This document shows positions 56,556-64,000 of a stretch of 64,000 nt of DNA, in pieces (positions within the stretch are counted from its first letter, which is position 1; every line of letters starts with the position of its first letter). The stretch is from Algiphilus aromaticivorans DG1253 (GTDB lineage Bacteria > Pseudomonadota > Gammaproteobacteria > Nevskiales > Nevskiaceae), in assembly GCF_000733765.1 (NCBI RefSeq), contig NZ_JPOG01000001.1, positions 3,296,501-3,360,500 of the forward strand. The letters run 5' to 3'. The notes beneath the pieces are model-generated. The model ran no database searches. It saw only the letters and a program-made list of their open reading frames with translations, and was not told the origin of the DNA. Made by a program: the position numbers and the translations under genes.

Positions 56556-57275
56556 TCAGTCGCTCAGCGCGAAGCGGGCGCGCACGCGTGCAGCATGGAC
56601 GATCTCGCCGACCGAGACGCCGCCGCCCGCGTCATCCCGACTGGATTCCGCCATCGTGCGCATGGCGACCGGTCCCGGCGATCCACTCCGTTCGGGCTCC
56701 GCGTCGAGCGCAATCAGATCGCCCAGCTCACGGCCAGCTGCCTCGGCGATCGCCTGCGCGCTCTGCTGCGCGTCCCGCGTGGCATCGGCCAGCGTCTGCT
56801 GACGGGCTTTCGCCGGATTCGACAGCTGCATCTCGGGCGGTGAGACGTGGGTCATGCCGGTGGCCGCCGCGGCGCGCAGATAATCCGGTAACCGGCCCAT
56901 TTCCACCACACGCAGCTGAATGTCGCGCCGCGCCAGAAAGCCCGTCTGTTCGCGCTCGCCACGCTCCTCGTTCCAGCGATACTCGGGCATGACCTGGACG
57001 TCCGTGCTGCGGATCTGGCCGGGGCCTGCGCCGACATCGCGCGCTGCCTTCAAGAAACGGTCAGCCACGCGGCCGGCGGCTTCCATCGCCTGATCCGCGC
57101 TGTCGGCGCGCTGCTCGACGGCGAGCTTGAGCTCAGCGCGATCGGGCACCAGCCGCAGCTCGGCCTCGCCGGTGACCGTAATGCCGGCCGGCAGCTCGGA
57201 TGCCCCCAGCGTCGTGCTCAGGCCCATCAGGGCGATCAGCGCGGCGAGGCTGCTTCGAAAGGTGGTGGATCGCAT
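56556..57275 (-). CDS. SIMPL domain (DUF541) periplasmic protein
   Basis: 239 residues. A signal peptide is seen (SLAALIALMGLSTTLGA), followed by ITVTGEAELRLVPDRAEL, the DUF541 mark. These proteins are periplasmic and oligomeric, of unknown function. It is divergent from sufT, with an inverted repeat between. Confidence 0.85.
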   Translation of the reverse strand: MRSTTFRSSLAALIALMGLSTTLGASELPAGITVTGEAELRLVPDRAELKLAVEQRADSADQAMEAAGRVADRFLKAARDVGAGPGQIRSTDVQVMPEYRWNEERGEREQTGFLARRDIQLRVVEMGRLPDYLRAAAATGMTHVSPPEMQLSNPAKARQQTLADATRDAQQSAQAIAEAAGRELGDLIALDAEPERSGSPGPVAMRTMAESSRDDAGGGVSVGEIVHAARVRARFALSD

Positions 57276-57311
57276 GGGGTGTTGCCTCCGGTGTGAAATG
57301 TCTGGGCACTC

Positions 57312-57357
57312 GGAACACTGCAGGGATGTCCCCTGTCTGAGTACACTGCAGTGTTCC
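57312..57357. promoter_or_regulatory. Long inverted repeat upstream of sufT
   Basis: GGAACACTGCAG (57312-57323) and its exact complement (57346-57357) are separated by 22 bases. The right half also centres a 12-base palindrome ACACTGCAGTGT. It may be an operator pair or an RNA stem; the bound factor is unknown. Confidence 0.6.
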
Positions 57358-57380
57358 CCAAGCCGCCGAATCCCCGCTGA

Positions 57381-57929
57381 ATGTCCGCAGAAGACGAAGT
57401 CGTAAGCCTCAAGCGCGATGTCATCGCCGCCCTAGTCCCCTCCGGTCAGCGCGTGGAGCTGCCCGAAGGTACCGAGGCGCGCATCACTCAGGCGCTGGGG
57501 GGCAGCTTCACGGTCATCATCCAGGGCCACATGTTCCGTATCGAGGGCAGCGATGCCGATTGCCTCGGCAAGGACCCGCCCGCGCTGCCCGAGGTCAACG
57601 AGGACGCCAGCGACGAGGACGTTCAGAAGGCGATCTACGAGCAGATGGGGACAGTCTATGATCCCGAGATTCCGGTCGACATCGTCGAGCTGGGACTAAT
57701 CTACCGCTGTGAGCTGAGTCGTCGCGAAGACAACCAGGTCGACGTGGCCATAGACATGACGCTGACGGCTCCCGGCTGCGGCATGGGCGATTTCCTCGTC
57801 AACGACGTGCGCAGCAAGGTCCAGGCCCTGCCTGTCGTGGGCGATGTCACCGTCAATCTCGTCTTCGATCCGCCCTGGCGCCAGGACATGATGTCCGAGT
57901 CGGCGCAGCTCGCGGTCGGTTTCTTCTAA
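57381..57929 (+). CDS. sufT: Iron-sulfur cluster assembly protein SufT
   Basis: 182 residues. The MIP18/DUF59 domain spans about 80-165, with YDPEIPVDIVELGLIY and LTAPGCGMGDFL, whose Cys is conserved; the N-terminal extension (1-75) is typical of SufT. It helps mature Fe-S proteins. It converges on the OYE gene with a 4-base overlap of stops. Confidence 0.9.
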   Translation: MSAEDEVVSLKRDVIAALVPSGQRVELPEGTEARITQALGGSFTVIIQGHMFRIEGSDADCLGKDPPALPEVNEDASDEDVQKAIYEQMGTVYDPEIPVDIVELGLIYRCELSRREDNQVDVAIDMTLTAPGCGMGDFLVNDVRSKVQALPVVGDVTVNLVFDPPWRQDMMSESAQLAVGFF

Positions 57930-59236
57930 ATGCTCTTCTTGCGCGCGCGATGCACGCGCCGCGCCTGCGTGATCTCGTCCAGGAAGTAGCGGAAGAATGC
58001 GCCCAGCACGCCCATCGTCATGCGTGCGCCGCGTCCGTCGGCGATGCGCTGAAGCTGCTGGTAATACCAGGCCTGTGCGCCGAAGACGTTGAGGATCTTG
58101 ATGGCATAGATCGGGCTGTTGCCGGATAACCAGCGCCGGTCGCTGAGCTTTACCCGGTTCTCGTGACGCACGGCCTCGGTGCTTTCTCCCGCCAGCCAGC
58201 GCGCGGGCATATCCATATCGGTGGTCATCGGTCGGCCGATGCCGACGACATCGCAGTGCCCGGCGGTCAGCACCTTTTCGATGAAGGCGGGCGTGCGGAA
58301 GCCACCCGTGACCATGACCGGCATCTTCGCGACCTTGCGGATCGACTGCGCGTAATCGAGGAAATAGGCTTCGCGCTGCCGCGTGCTGGAGCGCGCGCCC
58401 GGATCGACGCTGTCGGCCTTGCCCTCGAAGCCGAGCAGCTTGGGCTGCTCGTAGGTGCCCCCCGAAACTTCCAGCAGATCGATGCCCTCGGCATTGAGCA
58501 TTTCCACGACCTGCAGGCAGTCGGCGTGGGAGAAACCGCCCTTGCGGAAATCGTCAGAATTGAGCTTCACCGCGACCGGGAAGTCCGTGCCTACCTCGGC
58601 GCGAACCGTGCGCACAGACTCGATCAGAAAGCGTGCGCGATTCTCCAGGCTGCCGCCCCACTCGTCGCTGCGCTGGTTGGTCACCGGCGACAGGAAGCTG
58701 GAGATCAGATAGCCGTGCGCGGCGTGGATCTGCACGCCCGTGAAGCCGGTTGCCTTGGCAATACCGGCGGCGTAGCCGAAGCGGCCGATGAAGTCGCGGA
58801 TTTCCTCGCTTTCCAGCGCGCGCGGGCGGGCGTAGTTGCCCAGAATCTGCAGACCCACGGCCGAGGGCGCCAGTGGCTCGCTGGTGACGTAGCGCGGCGA
58901 CTGGCGGCCAGCGTGGCTGATCTGCATCCACAGATGGTTACCGCCGCGCGTGCCGGCGCGCGCCCAGCGGCGCAGCGACTCCATGGCCGTCTCGTCCGGC
59001 GGATGCGCGCGGTCGATGGCGACATTACCCGGCCGCTCCAGCACGCGCCGATCGATCATAACGTTGCCGGTGAGCAGCATGCCGGCGCCGCCATCCGACC
59101 ACTTACCGTAGAGTTCGGCGTGTCTTTCCGTTGCGTTCAATCCCGCGTCGGAAAGGCCTTCGGTCATGGCCGCCTTGGCAAGGCGGTTGGGCAGCGTGCT
59201 GCCGCAGGGCAGCGTCAGCGGCTCGGACATGCGCAT
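57926..59236 (-). CDS. NADH:flavin oxidoreductase (Old Yellow Enzyme family)
   Basis: 436 residues. TIM-barrel FMN enzyme: QISHAGRQ near 107, HAAHGYLISSFLSPVTNQR near 175, DEWGGSLENRARF, and VTGGFRTP near 320. The His pair and Arg bind and reduce activated alkenes or enoates. The gene stands alone. ATG at 59236 follows GGGAGA. Substrate unknown. Confidence 0.88.
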   Translation of the reverse strand: MRMSEPLTLPCGSTLPNRLAKAAMTEGLSDAGLNATERHAELYGKWSDGGAGMLLTGNVMIDRRVLERPGNVAIDRAHPPDETAMESLRRWARAGTRGGNHLWMQISHAGRQSPRYVTSEPLAPSAVGLQILGNYARPRALESEEIRDFIGRFGYAAGIAKATGFTGVQIHAAHGYLISSFLSPVTNQRSDEWGGSLENRARFLIESVRTVRAEVGTDFPVAVKLNSDDFRKGGFSHADCLQVVEMLNAEGIDLLEVSGGTYEQPKLLGFEGKADSVDPGARSSTRQREAYFLDYAQSIRKVAKMPVMVTGGFRTPAFIEKVLTAGHCDVVGIGRPMTTDMDMPARWLAGESTEAVRHENRVKLSDRRWLSGNSPIYAIKILNVFGAQAWYYQQLQRIADGRGARMTMGVLGAFFRYFLDEITQARRVHRARKKSI

Positions 59237-59320
59237 GGAATCGGTCTCCCTGAATACCGCCGTCGGCGGTCTTGAACAAGCGGTCGGTACTCTAAAGCAG
59301 ATGATTACCCGCTGCGCGCG

Positions 59321-60142
59321 CTAACGCGGCTGGCAGTGCGCGCACCAGACGCTGCTGCGCCCGGTGATGCGGCTGCCGCGCAGCGGCTCGCCGCAGCGCC
59401 GGCAGGGCTGCCCGAGGCGCCCATACACCTTCAGATCCTGCTGAAAGTAGCCAGGCTTGCCGTCGGCGCCGCTGAAATCACGCAGCGTAGTGCCTCCCGC
59501 GACGATGGCCTGGGTCAGGGTCGCGCGTACGGCCGCGGCCAGGCGGTGACAATCCGGCCGGCTGAGTCGGCCCGCGGCGCGTCCGGGACGGATGCCGGCG
59601 GCATGCAGCGCCTCCTGTGCGTAGATATTGCCGACGCCGACGACGATGCCGGCATCCATCAGCAGCGACTTGATGCTGGCGCTGCGGCCGCGCAGGCGTG
59701 TGTAGAGATAGTCGCCGTCGAATTCGGACTCGAGTGGTTCCGGTCCGAGCGCGCGCAGCCAGCGGCTGGCTTCCGGTGGCCCGTCCAGCAACTGCAGGAA
59801 GCCGAAGCGGCGTGGGTCGTGGTAGCGCAGCAGTGCGCCGGCGTCAGTGCGCAGATCATAGTGATCGTGCTTGGCTGCCGGCAGCGGCTCCGGCAGTACG
59901 TGCAGGCGCCCCGACATGCCCAGATGGATCAACAGCGTATCGCCGCTGTCCAGCGCCAGCAGCAGATACTTGCTGCGCCGCCCGACCCCGGTCACGCGTC
60001 GCCCGATGACGCGTACCGGCAGCCCGGCATCGATGCCGAAGCGCAGCCGCGGGTCGCGAACCTCCAGCGTCTCGATACGTCGACCTTCGAGCCAGGGCGC
60101 GATGCCGCGCCGGATGGTCTCGACCTCGGGGAGCTCGGGCAC
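59321..60142 (-). CDS. mutM: Formamidopyrimidine-DNA glycosylase
   Basis: 273 residues, GTG start, giving PELPEVETIRRG with the catalytic Pro1 after Met removal. The H2TH part is GVGNIYAQEALHAAGI, and the C-terminal zinc finger has CRRCG and CAHC. It excises 8-oxoguanine. It is the last gene of the ABC transporter operon, 5 bases after the DUF4340 gene. Confidence 0.96.
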   Translation of the reverse strand: MPELPEVETIRRGIAPWLEGRRIETLEVRDPRLRFGIDAGLPVRVIGRRVTGVGRRSKYLLLALDSGDTLLIHLGMSGRLHVLPEPLPAAKHDHYDLRTDAGALLRYHDPRRFGFLQLLDGPPEASRWLRALGPEPLESEFDGDYLYTRLRGRSASIKSLLMDAGIVVGVGNIYAQEALHAAGIRPGRAAGRLSRPDCHRLAAAVRATLTQAIVAGGTTLRDFSGADGKPGYFQQDLKVYGRLGQPCRRCGEPLRGSRITGRSSVWCAHCQPR

Positions 60143-60147
60143 CGGGC

Positions 60148-61044
60148 CTACTTTGTCGGTGACATGACGGGCTCGCTGGCCTGCGCCTCGTCGTCGCTGC
60201 CTGGCTCGGCCGCGCTGTCGTCGAAATCGAGCAGCAGCGGCGCCTTGTTGCGTGCCACATGATACTGCACGGCGTAATCCGGTCGCCGCAGCAGCAACTG
60301 CTGGCCGCGCTCCGCCACCAGCGCGATGCGGCTGCCGTCGCCAAGCTCGAGCTCGACGGCCTGCTCGTCGGCGGCCTCGCCCTGGTCGATGGCACGGGTC
60401 CACATCGCGCGTAGCGAAGCCCAGGCTTCGCCGGCGGCGGCAGCGGTCTCAGTCGCAATCTCCTGATCGGGGTGATGAGCGCGCCATTGCCCGTCCTCGC
60501 GCCGAAGCGTCCGCTCGCCCATGCGCACCGCGATCAACGGCGACTCGGTGCCGGCGAGCAGCGCCTTGTGCACCAGCTGTGCGTGCGTGCTGGGCGGCGG
60601 CAGACCGGCTGGGTCCTTGACTTGCAGCACCGTGTCCCCGCGCTGCAGGTACCGCTGCCGGGTGACCGGATTGAGCCCGCCGACGATGATCTCCGCATCG
60701 TCGAAACGCAGGCGGTATTTCGGCTCGGTCAGCCCGAGCTCGGCCGCATCGACGGCTGACAGCGGAAAGCGCTCGCCAATACCGGCCTCGGCTACGCCCA
60801 GCAGCCGGTTGGCTTCCGCCGGATCGACCGGCGCGACAACTGGCTCATTCAGCCACCAGCCGTCGGAGCGTCGCTCGAGCATGACGCGCAGCCCGTCCTC
60901 GCGCATGAAGCCGGCGCGCTGGATGTCGGAGGTCGGTGTAGCAATGAGGGGCTCCGGCGGTGCATCACGGGTCTCCACCCAGACCAGGGCGGCGGCCGCG
61001 CCGACCAGAAAGAGCAGAAACAGATTGATCAAATGTTTGCGCAT
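60148..61044 (-). CDS. DUF4340 membrane-anchored protein
   Basis: 298 residues with one N-terminal helix (LINLFLLFLVGAAAALVWV) and a repeated beta-rich periplasmic part typical of DUF4340. It is always found next to the Gld-like ABC genes, as here, and its function is unknown. It lies 9 bases after the GldG-like gene. Confidence 0.85.
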   Translation of the reverse strand: MRKHLINLFLLFLVGAAAALVWVETRDAPPEPLIATPTSDIQRAGFMREDGLRVMLERRSDGWWLNEPVVAPVDPAEANRLLGVAEAGIGERFPLSAVDAAELGLTEPKYRLRFDDAEIIVGGLNPVTRQRYLQRGDTVLQVKDPAGLPPPSTHAQLVHKALLAGTESPLIAVRMGERTLRREDGQWRAHHPDQEIATETAAAAGEAWASLRAMWTRAIDQGEAADEQAVELELGDGSRIALVAERGQQLLLRRPDYAVQYHVARNKAPLLLDFDDSAAEPGSDDEAQASEPVMSPTK

Positions 61045-61053
61045 GACTCTCCC

Positions 61054-62394
61054 CTAGCGCCGGCGGCGCAGTGCCCAGCGCGTGACACCGAAGGCGACGA
61101 GCAGCAACGGTAAACCTATGACGATGCCGCCGGCGATGGCGGTGAGCGCGAAGCCCGACATGCGCAGCGAGCTGTCCGGTGCCTTGGGCACATCGATGTC
61201 GAGCTGCTTGTCGCGGGCGGCTGCCCACTGGAAGAGATTCAGCGCCAATTGCCGATTGGCTGCCTGCTCAAGATAGGCGTTGATCAGGAAATCGGAGTCG
61301 CCGATCAGGGCGACACGCTGCTGCAGGCGCGAGCCGTCCTCCTGCTCGCGCTCGCGCGTCAGCGTGGCGGCGACCGTGATGGGTCCGCGGATGTCGCCGG
61401 CCGCGTCGTCGAAAACGAGATCGCCTTCGATGGCACCCGTCTCCAGCCAGGCGTTGTCGCGCGTGACGATCAACGGCATGCCGTTCCACTCGCCGTCCAT
61501 GTCCCACTCGACACCGGAAATCAGCGGGAAGACCGTGATGGCATCAAGCCGTCGCGTCAGGGGGTTCGGTGGATAGCTTGTGGCGACGAAGATGCCCGGA
61601 TGCCCGGAGGTTTCCTCGTAGTCCGGGAAGACCGCCACGCCGGGTTGCCAAGTGACACCCAGAGCCTCGGTGACGGGCTCGAGTTCGCGGGCGCTGTCGG
61701 GATCGGCCAGCCAGACGAAATTGCCGCCGTCGTCGATCCAGCTGGCGATGCGCTGCTGCTCCTGCGGCAACGGCGTGCTGTTCGGGCTGGCGAGCACCAG
61801 GGTCGTGGCGTCTTCGGGAATGCGGCCGGCTTCGGCCAGGTTGAGGGGCTCCACGCGGAGGCCGCTGTCCGCCAGCGCCGTCACCAGGCCCGACATGCTC
61901 AGATCGCCGCCCTGGCCGCCGCCCCCGCTCAGGCTGCGTTCGCCGTGGCCGCGCAGGAAGTAGACGACGTGCTCGCTCGGGTTCGCCAGCTTCTGCAGCG
62001 CGCTGGTGATGGCGGGTTCGGTCAGGGAGCTGACGACTTCGCGGTTGCCCTCGTAGCGGATTTCCACTTCGTTGAAGTTGCGGATGCCGGCCTCGCGCGC
62101 CCGCTGCGGCTCACGCGAAGGATCCACGAAGCGAACCTCGATGTTGTCGCGCGCGCGCCGGTAGCGCGCCAGATCGCCGAGGACGGTGCGCTTCATCTCG
62201 GCGTCTGCGGAGGTGTAGGCCGTGAAGACGATCGGCTCGGGCATGCGCTCGAGCAGCGCCAGGCTGGCTTCGCTGAGCGTATTGCGCCCGCCATAGGTCC
62301 AGTCGAACTCGGTCTTGTAGAGCTGGCTCAGTGTGCCCAGCAGCACGACCAGTGCCAGCACCAGCACGATGCGCAGGATGGCCTGCAGTCGCAT
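61054..62394 (-). CDS. GldG-like ABC auxiliary membrane protein
   Basis: 446 residues: helices at both ends (ILRIVLVLALVVLLGTLS; near-C-terminal GFALTAIAGGIVIGLPLLLV) and a large periplasmic part with FLRGHGERS and IALIGDSDFL. This is the ABC_transp_aux/GldG family. Gliding does not follow from this in a gammaproteobacterium. It starts 1 base after the permease gene. Confidence 0.85.
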   Translation of the reverse strand: MRLQAILRIVLVLALVVLLGTLSQLYKTEFDWTYGGRNTLSEASLALLERMPEPIVFTAYTSADAEMKRTVLGDLARYRRARDNIEVRFVDPSREPQRAREAGIRNFNEVEIRYEGNREVVSSLTEPAITSALQKLANPSEHVVYFLRGHGERSLSGGGGQGGDLSMSGLVTALADSGLRVEPLNLAEAGRIPEDATTLVLASPNSTPLPQEQQRIASWIDDGGNFVWLADPDSARELEPVTEALGVTWQPGVAVFPDYEETSGHPGIFVATSYPPNPLTRRLDAITVFPLISGVEWDMDGEWNGMPLIVTRDNAWLETGAIEGDLVFDDAAGDIRGPITVAATLTREREQEDGSRLQQRVALIGDSDFLINAYLEQAANRQLALNLFQWAAARDKQLDIDVPKAPDSSLRMSGFALTAIAGGIVIGLPLLLVAFGVTRWALRRRR

Positions 62395-62395
62395 A

Positions 62396-63142
62396 TCAGC
62401 TCCGCTCCATGTCGAGGCGCTGCACGGCTGCCCAGAGAAAGGTGCCGGTGAACAGCAGGTAATAGATCACGTCCGCGGTATCGAAGACGCCACGGCGCAG
62501 ATTCTCGTAGTGGGCGATCAGGGAGAGATGCCGGAAAAGCTCCGCGAAGGGAATCTCCTGGTAGGCGAGCACGTCGACCAACCAGAACATCAGCACCAGA
62601 CCGAAGCCGCCGACGGCCGCGATGGTGGGCTCGCGCGTCAGCGTCGACACGAAGAGCCCCGCCGAGCTGAAGGCCATCAGCATGAGCAGCATGCCGAGCA
62701 TGCCCGCGGCCAGGCGCCCGTAGTCCAGCGAGGTGCTGAAGGACAGCGAGGCCGGCATGACACCGAGGATGAGCAGCAGCGCGGCCATGAAGACGCACAG
62801 ACCGAGGAACTTGCCGAGCACGATCTGTGTCAGCGACACCGGCGCGGCCATCAGCAGTGTCAGCGCGCCGTTCTTGCGCTCCTCGGCGAAGAGCCGCATG
62901 GTCATCAGCGGCATGACGAGCAGGAAGAGCAGCGTCGCGAAGCCGAATACGCCGGCGCTGATGTAGTCGGATACGCCGATGTAGTCGGACAGCGCCATCG
63001 GGTCCGCCTGCAGCGACAGCAGCAGGTTGATGAAGATGAAGCCGGAAATGGCGGCCACGACGGCCAGCACCGTCCAGGCCAGGGGCGAGGTGAAGATGCG
63101 CCGGGCCTCGTTGCCGGCGATGCTGAGCGTGCCTGCAATCAT
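62396..63142 (-). CDS. ABC transporter permease (GldF/ABC-2 type)
   Basis: 248 residues with six membrane helices and the ABC-2 coupling region RLFAEERKNGALTLLMAAPV. It forms the membrane part of the transporter with the ATPase encoded upstream, overlapping it by 4 bases. The substrate is unknown. Confidence 0.88.
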   Translation of the reverse strand: MIAGTLSIAGNEARRIFTSPLAWTVLAVVAAISGFIFINLLLSLQADPMALSDYIGVSDYISAGVFGFATLLFLLVMPLMTMRLFAEERKNGALTLLMAAPVSLTQIVLGKFLGLCVFMAALLLILGVMPASLSFSTSLDYGRLAAGMLGMLLMLMAFSSAGLFVSTLTREPTIAAVGGFGLVLMFWLVDVLAYQEIPFAELFRHLSLIAHYENLRRGVFDTADVIYYLLFTGTFLWAAVQRLDMERS

Positions 63143-64000
63143 GCCGCCTCCCGCGCGGGTGCCTTTGCCTCGGCGTCGCTGCCCGAAGTGAGCGCGACGA
63201 AGATGTCCTCCAGCGTGCGCAACTCCGGCTGCAGCTCGAAGAGCCCCCAGCCCTCGCTGGCCGCGGTTGCGGCCCAGCGTTCGCGCGCCGCCGTGTCGGT
63301 GCGGCAGCGCAGGCGAAAGCGCTGGGCGCCCAGCGCTTCGACAGCCTCGACGTCCTCCAACGCTGCGAGCTCCCCCTCTTCCGGCGGCTTGCGCAGGCCG
63401 ATGATGGCGCTGGAGAAGCTGGGCCGCATGGCCGTGGCCATGTCTTCGGAATACACCACCCGGCCGCGGTTGATGATCATGACGCGGTCGCAGATGGCCT
63501 GGATCTCGGGAAGGATGTGACTGGAAAGCAGTACCGAGTGCTTGCGGCCCAGCTCTGTGATCAAGGCGCGAATCTCGCGGATCTGGATCGGATCGAGGCC
63601 GACGGTGGGCTCGTCGAGCACGATGACCTCGGGGCTGTGGATGATCGCCTGCGCCAGGCCAACGCGCTGCTGGTAGCCCTTGGAGAGATTGCCCACCAGC
63701 CGTCGTCCCATGGCCTGCAGGCCGCAGGAGTTCTTGGCGCGTTCCAGCGCCGCCTCACGCTCGCCGCGCGGCACGCCGTGCAGGCGTGCGGCGAAGCCCA
63801 GGTACTCGTCGACACAGAGCTCCGGATACAACGGCGGCTGTTCCGGCAGATAGCCGAGCTTGCGCTTGGCCGCCACCGGCGCCGTGCGCAGATCAAAGTC
63901 ACCGATCGCGACGCTGCCGGCGCTGGGTGCCAGGCAGCCGGTAAGCATCTTCATGGTGGTGGACTTGCCGGCCCCGTTGGGGCCGAGCAGACCGAGGATC
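63139..64000 (-). CDS. ABC transporter ATP-binding protein (GldA-like), N-terminus beyond window
   Basis: 287 residues visible. Walker A is GPNGAGKST at the edge of the window, signature LSKGYQQRVGLAQ, Walker B IVLDEPTVGLD. The C-terminal DUF4162-like tail is present. The start lies past base 64000. It drives the transporter with the permease and auxiliary proteins downstream, in the operon that ends with mutM. Confidence 0.92.
   Translation of the reverse strand, partial: ILGLLGPNGAGKSTTMKMLTGCLAPSAGSVAIGDFDLRTAPVAAKRKLGYLPEQPPLYPELCVDEYLGFAARLHGVPRGEREAALERAKNSCGLQAMGRRLVGNLSKGYQQRVGLAQAIIHSPEVIVLDEPTVGLDPIQIREIRALITELGRKHSVLLSSHILPEIQAICDRVMIINRGRVVYSEDMATAMRPSFSSAIIGLRKPPEEGELAALEDVEAVEALGAQRFRLRCRTDTAARERWAATAASEGWGLFELQPELRTLEDIFVALTSGSDAEAKAPAREAA

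Noticed and set aside
60148-64000. Concluding that the organism glides because of Gld-like genes
   Set aside because: These genes are common in non-gliding proteobacteria. The other gliding genes are not present.

Overview
The window is chromosomal DNA from a GC-rich gammaproteobacterium. The rpmH-rnpA-yidD-yidC-mnmE cluster lies divergent to dnaA-dnaN-recF-gyrB, so it spans the replication origin. Paired glycine/sarcosine and dimethylglycine methyltransferases point to a halotolerant or marine organism. The many acyl-CoA and lipid enzymes (wax-ester synthase, acyl-CoA dehydrogenase, desaturase, Baeyer-Villiger-type monooxygenase, thioesterases) fit a lipid- or hydrocarbon-using lineage such as Salinisphaerales/Nevskiales. 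That placement is an inference from gene content.

Left part (1-12.6 kb): the end of a wax-ester synthase/diacylglycerol acyltransferase gene, a tyrosine-phosphatase-like gene that appears to start at CTG, a small HNH protein, a large membrane GGDEF/EAL c-di-GMP protein, an N-acyl-amino-acid-synthase-like gene with a clear terminator, a secreted alpha/beta hydrolase, a five-gene type IV minor-pilin operon (pilX-like, pilE-like, fimT-like, pilV, pilW), and a lipoprotein alpha/beta hydrolase.

Middle part (12.6-39 kb): accessory metabolism in short operons. These include a tandem universal stress protein; a TetR-desaturase pair with a palindromic operator; a LysR-serine hydrolase-amidohydrolase operon; and, divergent from it, a seven-gene operon. 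That operon holds an acyl-CoA dehydrogenase, two paralogous alpha/beta hydrolases, an APH-type kinase, a histidine phosphatase, an SDR and an SRPBCC protein, and resembles a split ACAD10/ACAD11 pathway for hydroxyacyl-CoA. Next come a PF10118 protein, a MerR regulator with a histone-like tail, a flavin monooxygenase, the betaine-synthesis pair, an AI-2E exporter, an esterase, an alcohol dehydrogenase-thioesterase pair, a run of SDR, cupin, MAPEG, TfoX-like and 2,4-dienoyl-CoA-reductase-like genes, cardiolipin synthase, and an EEP phosphatase.

Right part (39-64 kb): cobalamin-dependent methionine synthase preceded by a perfect palindrome; NUDIX and thioesterase genes; the conserved origin region with DnaA boxes, a 20% GC tract, and two perfect 16-bp parS palindromes embedded in recF; a solo ParA ATPase; purEK; SIMPL; sufT with a long dyad upstream; an Old-Yellow-Enzyme homologue; and a Gld-like ABC transporter operon that ends with mutM and runs off the right edge.

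No tRNA, rRNA, CRISPR array or insertion sequence was recognised. GC content is high except in the dnaA-dnaN gap.
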